DNA from: Candidatus Omnitrophota bacterium
GTDB taxonomy: Bacteria > Omnitrophota > Gorgyraeia > Zapsychrales > Fredricksoniimonadaceae
DNA length: 32,717 bases
Direction: 5' to 3'
NCBI GenBank assembly: GCA_023247575.1
Contig: JAHFGE010000005.1
Span: 1-32,717 of the forward strand
Below the pieces are notes generated by a model. That model was not told the origin of the DNA. It searched no databases and was given only the letters and a program-made list of their open reading frames with translations. The position numbers were made by a program, and so were the translations under genes. This document shows, one piece after another, positions 28,251-32,717 of the stretch. Positions within the stretch are counted from its first letter, which is position 1; each line of letters starts with the position of its first letter.

Positions 28251-29605
28251 TCTCACAGTTTGTCAAAGGCTTTGCGAACTGTTTTAGAATTGAGGAATTG
28301 CGTCGTAAGATACTTTTTACGATTGGCATCATTGCGGTTTATCGTATCGGTTGCTATATCCCAACCCCTGGGATTAATGGGGCTGCTTTAAATGAGTTCT
28401 TTCAAAGGATGAACAATACGACCGGTGGTGGTAACGTATTCGGCATCATGAATATGTTTTCCGGAGGAGCTTTGGGGAAAATGACCATTTTTTCTTTAGG
28501 GGTCATGCCCTATATTTCCAGTTCCATTATTATGCAGTTATTGACAGCGGTCGTGCCGATGCTAGAGAAGTTATCTAAAGAAGGCCAGGCGGGATATAAA
28601 AAGATCAATCAATACACCCGTTATGGGACAGTGCTTTTAGGTGCTGTCCAATCTTTTTTTATTGCTCTTTGGCTTGAAAGTCCATCCACTTTTGGCGGTT
28701 TACAAATTGTTAATGAACCTGGTTGGGCCTTTCGTTTGACAACTATGATCACTTTAACCACAGGAACGCTGTTTTTAATGTGGTTGGGTGAACGAATTCA
28801 GGAACGGGGCGTAGGTAATGGGACATCGCTTATTATCACGGCAGGTATCTTAGCGTCAGCACCGACTGCTTTACATTATCTGCGATTGCTTTTATCGCCG
28901 ACAACTGGTGGGGGGCAATTACAACCTATAGCCATTGTCCTGATGGTGTTTTTTTTGATTCTCGTTATCTTTGGTGTTACGCTTATTTCGCAGGGCCAGC
29001 GTCGAATTCCTGTACAGTATGCTCGGCGTACGGTGGGGACTCAAACTTATGGAGGGCAAGGAACGTTTATTCCTTTAAAAGTAGATACAGCAGGTATTAT
29101 TGCCATTATTTTTGCCCAGTCGATCATTTTGTTTCCAGCCACCATTGCGAGTTTTATTCCCACCGGCCATTTGCAGTATTTTGCCAACTGGATTTCGCGC
29201 GGGCATGTGTTCTATTATTTGATTTATGCAGTGTTGATTTTGTTCTTTTGCTACTTTTATACGGCGATTGTATTTAATCCTGTAGACGTGGGGGAAAATT
29301 TGAAGAAGCACGGCGGTTTCGTACCTGGAATTAGGCCAGGCAAAGAGACCGCAGATTATTTGGATTACGTTTTGACCCGGATCACGTTAGTTGGAGCTTT
29401 GTTTATCTGTGTGATTGCGGTTATGCCGGATGCCATCATGGCTTCCTTTAAGGTGCCTTATCTGGTTGCCTCATTTTTTGGCGGTACGGGTGTTCTTATT
29501 ACCGTCGGTGTTATGTTGGATACCATGAAGCAAGTGGAATCTCATCTGCAGATGCATCATTATGAAGGCTTTATGAAAACTGGTCACCTAAGAGGTCGTC
29601 AATGA
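28247..29605 (+). CDS. secY: Preprotein translocase subunit SecY
   Basis: 452 aa; multiple TMs; LGVMPYISSSIIMQLL, RRIPVQYARRTVG. Confidence 0.98.
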   Translation: MISQFVKGFANCFRIEELRRKILFTIGIIAVYRIGCYIPTPGINGAALNEFFQRMNNTTGGGNVFGIMNMFSGGALGKMTIFSLGVMPYISSSIIMQLLTAVVPMLEKLSKEGQAGYKKINQYTRYGTVLLGAVQSFFIALWLESPSTFGGLQIVNEPGWAFRLTTMITLTTGTLFLMWLGERIQERGVGNGTSLIITAGILASAPTALHYLRLLLSPTTGGGQLQPIAIVLMVFFLILVIFGVTLISQGQRRIPVQYARRTVGTQTYGGQGTFIPLKVDTAGIIAIIFAQSIILFPATIASFIPTGHLQYFANWISRGHVFYYLIYAVLILFFCYFYTAIVFNPVDVGENLKKHGGFVPGIRPGKETADYLDYVLTRITLVGALFICVIAVMPDAIMASFKVPYLVASFFGGTGVLITVGVMLDTMKQVESHLQMHHYEGFMKTGHLRGRQ

Positions 29606-30282
29606 GGATTGTCCTTTTAGGGCCACCGGGTGCTGGTAAAGGTTCTTTGGCAGCATTGATTAAAGAGAGAACGGGTATTGTACACATTTCCACCGGCGAT
29701 ATGTTACGGGAAGAAATGAAAAAAAGCTCACAGATCGGTCTTCAAATAAAAGCTCTGGTTGCCAAAGGAGCCTTAGTCTCCGATGAGATTGTAACCAGAC
29801 TCGTTGAATACAAAGTTACTCATGACCCACAGATGGCTAAAGGGTATCTGTTTGACGGTTTTCCTCGCACTACCCAGCAAGCTCAAGATTTAGACCGTAT
29901 ATTGGCTAAAGTGGGGAAACCTTTAGATTTTGCTCTTTTTATGGAAACTAATGTAGAAATGATTTTAAGCCGATTAATGGGCCGCTGGGTTTGTCGTCAA
30001 TGCGGAGCACTGTTTCACATTAAAAACAGACCACCTAAGAAACCAGGTGTTTGTGATGTGTGCGGCACAGAATTATATCAACGTAGTGATGACAATAAGG
30101 GAATCATTCGCAAGCGTATACAAGTTTATGAAATCAGTACAAAGCCGATCATTGATTATTACGAGGCGCAAGGTAAGCTAAGGAGAATTAGCGGAGATAA
30201 AGAAACGGTCGACGTGCACGATGATTTGGTAAAAATGATCAATGAAGAATCATATCAGAATCAAAAGTCCTCAGGAAGTTGA
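29602..30282 (+). CDS. adk: Adenylate kinase (zinc-lid form)
   Basis: 226 aa; LLGPPGAGKGS, HISTGDMLRE, FDGFPRTTQQA, lid CRQC...CDVC. Confidence 0.97.
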   Translation: MRIVLLGPPGAGKGSLAALIKERTGIVHISTGDMLREEMKKSSQIGLQIKALVAKGALVSDEIVTRLVEYKVTHDPQMAKGYLFDGFPRTTQQAQDLDRILAKVGKPLDFALFMETNVEMILSRLMGRWVCRQCGALFHIKNRPPKKPGVCDVCGTELYQRSDDNKGIIRKRIQVYEISTKPIIDYYEAQGKLRRISGDKETVDVHDDLVKMINEESYQNQKSSGS

Positions 30283-30994
30283 CATTTTAAGAAAAGCTGG
30301 TAAGATTCTCTCTTTAATTATGGGGCACTTAAAGAGCTCTTTAACAGCAGGAATGACGACGAAAGACATTGAGGCGCAAGCCCAAGTCCTGATGCAAAAA
30401 TATGGGGTCAAAGCAGCCTTTAAAGGTTATCGAGGATTTCCCGGTAGTATTTGTATCTCTGTCAATGAAGGGGTTGTTCATGGGATTCCTGGTCCACGGA
30501 TACTCCGTAAGGGTGATATTGTTAGCATTGATGTTGGCATTATCTGCGATGATTATTATTCTGATACTGCGGTCACAGTTGGCATTGATCCCGTTAATCC
30601 TGAGGTACAGAAACTTTTAGACGTTACCCAAGCTGTTCTTTATAAAGGTATTGAGCAAGCCCGTTGTGGGCGAAATTTGTCGGATATTTCGCATGCCGTG
30701 CAAACCTATGTAGAGTTGCAAGGGTTTTCTGTGGTACGTGATTTTGTAGGGCATGGTATAGGGCGTCAACTGCATGAAGATCCGGAAATTCCCAATTATG
30801 GTCCACCTCATGAGGGACCTATTTTGAAAGAAGGAATGGTTTTGGCTATTGAACCCATGGTTAATATGGGAGGTTGGCGGACGAGAGTTTTAAGTGATGG
30901 GTGGACGGTAGTTACGGAAGATGGAAAACCATCAGCGCACTTTGAGCATTGTATTTTAATTACATCTCATGCAGCAGAGATACTCACGATCTAA
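30242..30994 (+). CDS. map: Methionine aminopeptidase type I
   Basis: 250 aa; [62 protein letters not shown]. Confidence 0.97.
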   Translation: MKNHIRIKSPQEVDILRKAGKILSLIMGHLKSSLTAGMTTKDIEAQAQVLMQKYGVKAAFKGYRGFPGSICISVNEGVVHGIPGPRILRKGDIVSIDVGIICDDYYSDTAVTVGIDPVNPEVQKLLDVTQAVLYKGIEQARCGRNLSDISHAVQTYVELQGFSVVRDFVGHGIGRQLHEDPEIPNYGPPHEGPILKEGMVLAIEPMVNMGGWRTRVLSDGWTVVTEDGKPSAHFEHCILITSHAAEILTI

Positions 30995-30996
30995 AT

Positions 30997-31215
30997 ATGG
31001 CTAAAGAAGATCTTATTGAAGTCGAAGGGACGGTCGAAGAGGCGTTACCTAACGCTATGTTTAGAGTTGTGTTGGACAATAACCATAAAGTATTAGCCCA
31101 TGTTTCTGGTAAAATCCGTATGAATTTTATCCGGATTCTACCAGGAGATAAAGTAAAATTAGAATTGTCTCCTTATGATTTATCGCGTGGTCGCATAACA
31201 TTTCGATTGAAATAA
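30997..31215 (+). CDS. infA: Translation initiation factor IF-1
   Basis: [72 protein letters not shown]; start trimmed from the 30949 ORF. Confidence 0.97.
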   Translation: MAKEDLIEVEGTVEEALPNAMFRVVLDNNHKVLAHVSGKIRMNFIRILPGDKVKLELSPYDLSRGRITFRLK

Positions 31216-31231
31216 GGTTAAGGAATTAAAT

Positions 31232-31345
31232 ATGAAAGTTAAATCGTCGGTAAAAAGAATTTGTGGTCATTGTAAAATTGTGCGTCGTTTTGGGGTCGTG
31301 CGTGTCATTTGCAGCAACCCTAAACATAAACAAAGGCAAGGATAA
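31232..31345 (+). CDS. rpmJ: 50S ribosomal protein L36 (zinc form; below ORF-track size cutoff)
   Basis: Manual translation: [37 protein letters not shown], 37 aa. Confidence 0.96.
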   Translation: MKVKSSVKRICGHCKIVRRFGVVRVICSNPKHKQRQG

Positions 31346-31351
31346 TTTATT

Positions 31352-31756
31352 ATGCCCAGAATTTTAGCTATCGATTTACCAAAAGAAAAACGTATTGAGG
31401 CGGCCCTTCCTTATATCTATGGGATTGGTTTGAGCCGCTCTAGGCTTATTTTGGCTCAAGCTCAAGTGAGCGGTGACAAACGAGCCAAGGATTTATCTGA
31501 AGAAGAGATTTCCCGCATTACGAGCATTATTCAAAAGAATTTTGTAACGGAAGGGGATCTGCGCCGGGAAGTTAACGAAAATATCCGTCGTCATATGGAA
31601 ATGGGCACCTACCGTGGTTTGCGCCATCGTAAGGGACTTCCCGTACGTGGTCAAGGGACAAGGACCAATGCCAGAACGCGCAAAGGCAAGAAACCAGTTG
31701 TAGGACATATTATAAAGAAGGAAACACCACCAGCAACTAAACCAGCCACTAAGTAG
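31352..31756 (+). CDS. rpsM: 30S ribosomal protein S13
   Basis: 134 aa; [34 protein letters not shown]...[28 protein letters not shown]. Confidence 0.97.
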   Translation: MPRILAIDLPKEKRIEAALPYIYGIGLSRSRLILAQAQVSGDKRAKDLSEEEISRITSIIQKNFVTEGDLRREVNENIRRHMEMGTYRGLRHRKGLPVRGQGTRTNARTRKGKKPVVGHIIKKETPPATKPATK

Positions 31757-31786
31757 GGAGGGTTCTTACAAAAGGGATATTGAATT

Positions 31787-32203
31787 ATGGCAACAAAATC
31801 AGCGGAAACAGTTATCAATAAGAAACCAGCGAAAGCCAGAAAAAAAACGTTTAAAGGAGTCACCTCAGGTGTTGCTACCGTTCAGGCTTCCTTTAATAAT
31901 ACAATTGTGACGATTGCCGATAAGCAAGGTAATACCATTGTCTGGTCCACTCCCGGATTGGTTGGTTTTAGTGGTTCCAAAAAATCAACGCCTTTTGCCG
32001 CTCAAGTGGCCGCGACTGATGCTGCCCGTCGTGCCAAAGAATCGGGATTAGTGAGTGTAGATGTTTTAGTTAAAGGTCCTGGATCTGGTCGTGAGTCAGC
32101 CATCCGTGCTATTGCCGCAGCAGGTTTAGCTGTGACTTCTATTAGAGACGTTACGCCTATTCCGCATAACGGTTGCCGTTCAAGGAAAAAGCGGAGAGTT
32201 TAG
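31787..32203 (+). CDS. rpsK: 30S ribosomal protein S11
   Basis: 138 aa; [49 protein letters not shown]...[15 protein letters not shown]. Confidence 0.98.
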   Translation: MATKSAETVINKKPAKARKKTFKGVTSGVATVQASFNNTIVTIADKQGNTIVWSTPGLVGFSGSKKSTPFAAQVAATDAARRAKESGLVSVDVLVKGPGSGRESAIRAIAAAGLAVTSIRDVTPIPHNGCRSRKKRRV

Positions 32204-32221
32204 AAAGGAAAATTATAAAGT

Positions 32222-32717
32222 ATGGGACGGATGATTTGTCCAGATTGCCGTTTATGCCGCCGTGAAGGCGAAAAGCTTTTTTTAAAAGGTCTACGTTGCT
32301 ATACACATAAGTGCGCTATAGCCCGTCGAGAGTATGCCCCTGGACAGCATGGTATTAGGAAAACCAAGCTGTCGAACTTCGGTATTCAATTGCGTGAGAA
32401 ACAAAAAGTAAAGCGTATCTATGGTATTATGGAACGCCAGTTTCGTAATTATTTCTTAAAAGCATCTTCTACTAAAGGCGTTACGGGTACTATTTTGCTT
32501 CAACAATTGGAGCGCCGTTTAGATAGTGTTATCTTTAACTTAGGATTTGCTAAATCCAGACAGGATGCTCGTCAAATTGTCAGCCATAATCATGTAGCTG
32601 TCAACAATCGACGTGTCAATATTGCTTCTTTTTTGGTTAAACCCAATGATGTGATAGAAATCAAGACGGATGCTAAAACTCTCAATGCCATAAAAGAGAA
32701 TATTGAACTCACGAAAG
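32222..32717 (+). CDS. rpsD: 30S ribosomal protein S4, partial (3' truncated by window edge), zinc-binding N-terminus
   Basis: Manual translation: [47 protein letters not shown]...[39 protein letters not shown]... Confidence 0.95.
   Translation, partial: MGRMICPDCRLCRREGEKLFLKGLRCYTHKCAIARREYAPGQHGIRKTKLSNFGIQLREKQKVKRIYGIMERQFRNYFLKASSTKGVTGTILLQQLERRLDSVIFNLGFAKSRQDARQIVSHNHVAVNNRRVNIASFLVKPNDVIEIKTDAKTLNAIKENIELTK

Noticed and set aside
1-32717. CRISPR array, prophage, transposase, toxin-antitoxin or biosynthetic cluster
   Set aside because: No direct-repeat array, no integrase/transposase or toxin-like ORF; nearly all coding space is explained by housekeeping genes.

Overview
The window is a dense, entirely plus-strand translation/transcription supercluster: the 3' end of an uncharacterised protein gene, then rpsA-tyrS-tRNA-Thr(GGT)-rpmG-tRNA-Trp(CCA)-secE-nusG-rplK-rplA-rplJ-rplL-rpoB-rpoC-rpsL-rpsG-fusA-tuf-(S10 operon)-(spc operon)-secY-adk-map-infA-rpmJ-rpsM-rpsK-rpsD (truncated at the right edge). 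All large ORFs are recognisable housekeeping genes except the first. I see no defence, mobile-element, CRISPR or secondary-metabolite system, and I do not claim a new multi-gene system. The unexplained structure is mostly non-coding. Most of the longer intergenic gaps hold a near-perfect palindrome. Three of these (671-722, 3760-3814, 4496-4568) share a composite two-arm architecture (arm ~CCCTTCGAnnnnnCTCAGGG, arms joined through a short shared core). One copy lies in frame inside the first ORF and one ends on the predicted nusG start codon. A second small family (GTAGGGGCG...) sits at tuf-rpsJ and rplF-rplR. Other observations: a 56-bp out-of-frame rpoC/rpsL overlap, a 41-bp adk/map overlap, three hairpins in tandem between rplL and rpoB, a strong hairpin just before the SD-poor fusA start, two good sigma70-like promoters, no rpmD (L30) between rpsE and rplO, and no room for an L10 leader before rplJ. 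The host phylum cannot be fixed from the sequence alone. A weak recollection suggests Omnitrophota-like, and that is inference only.
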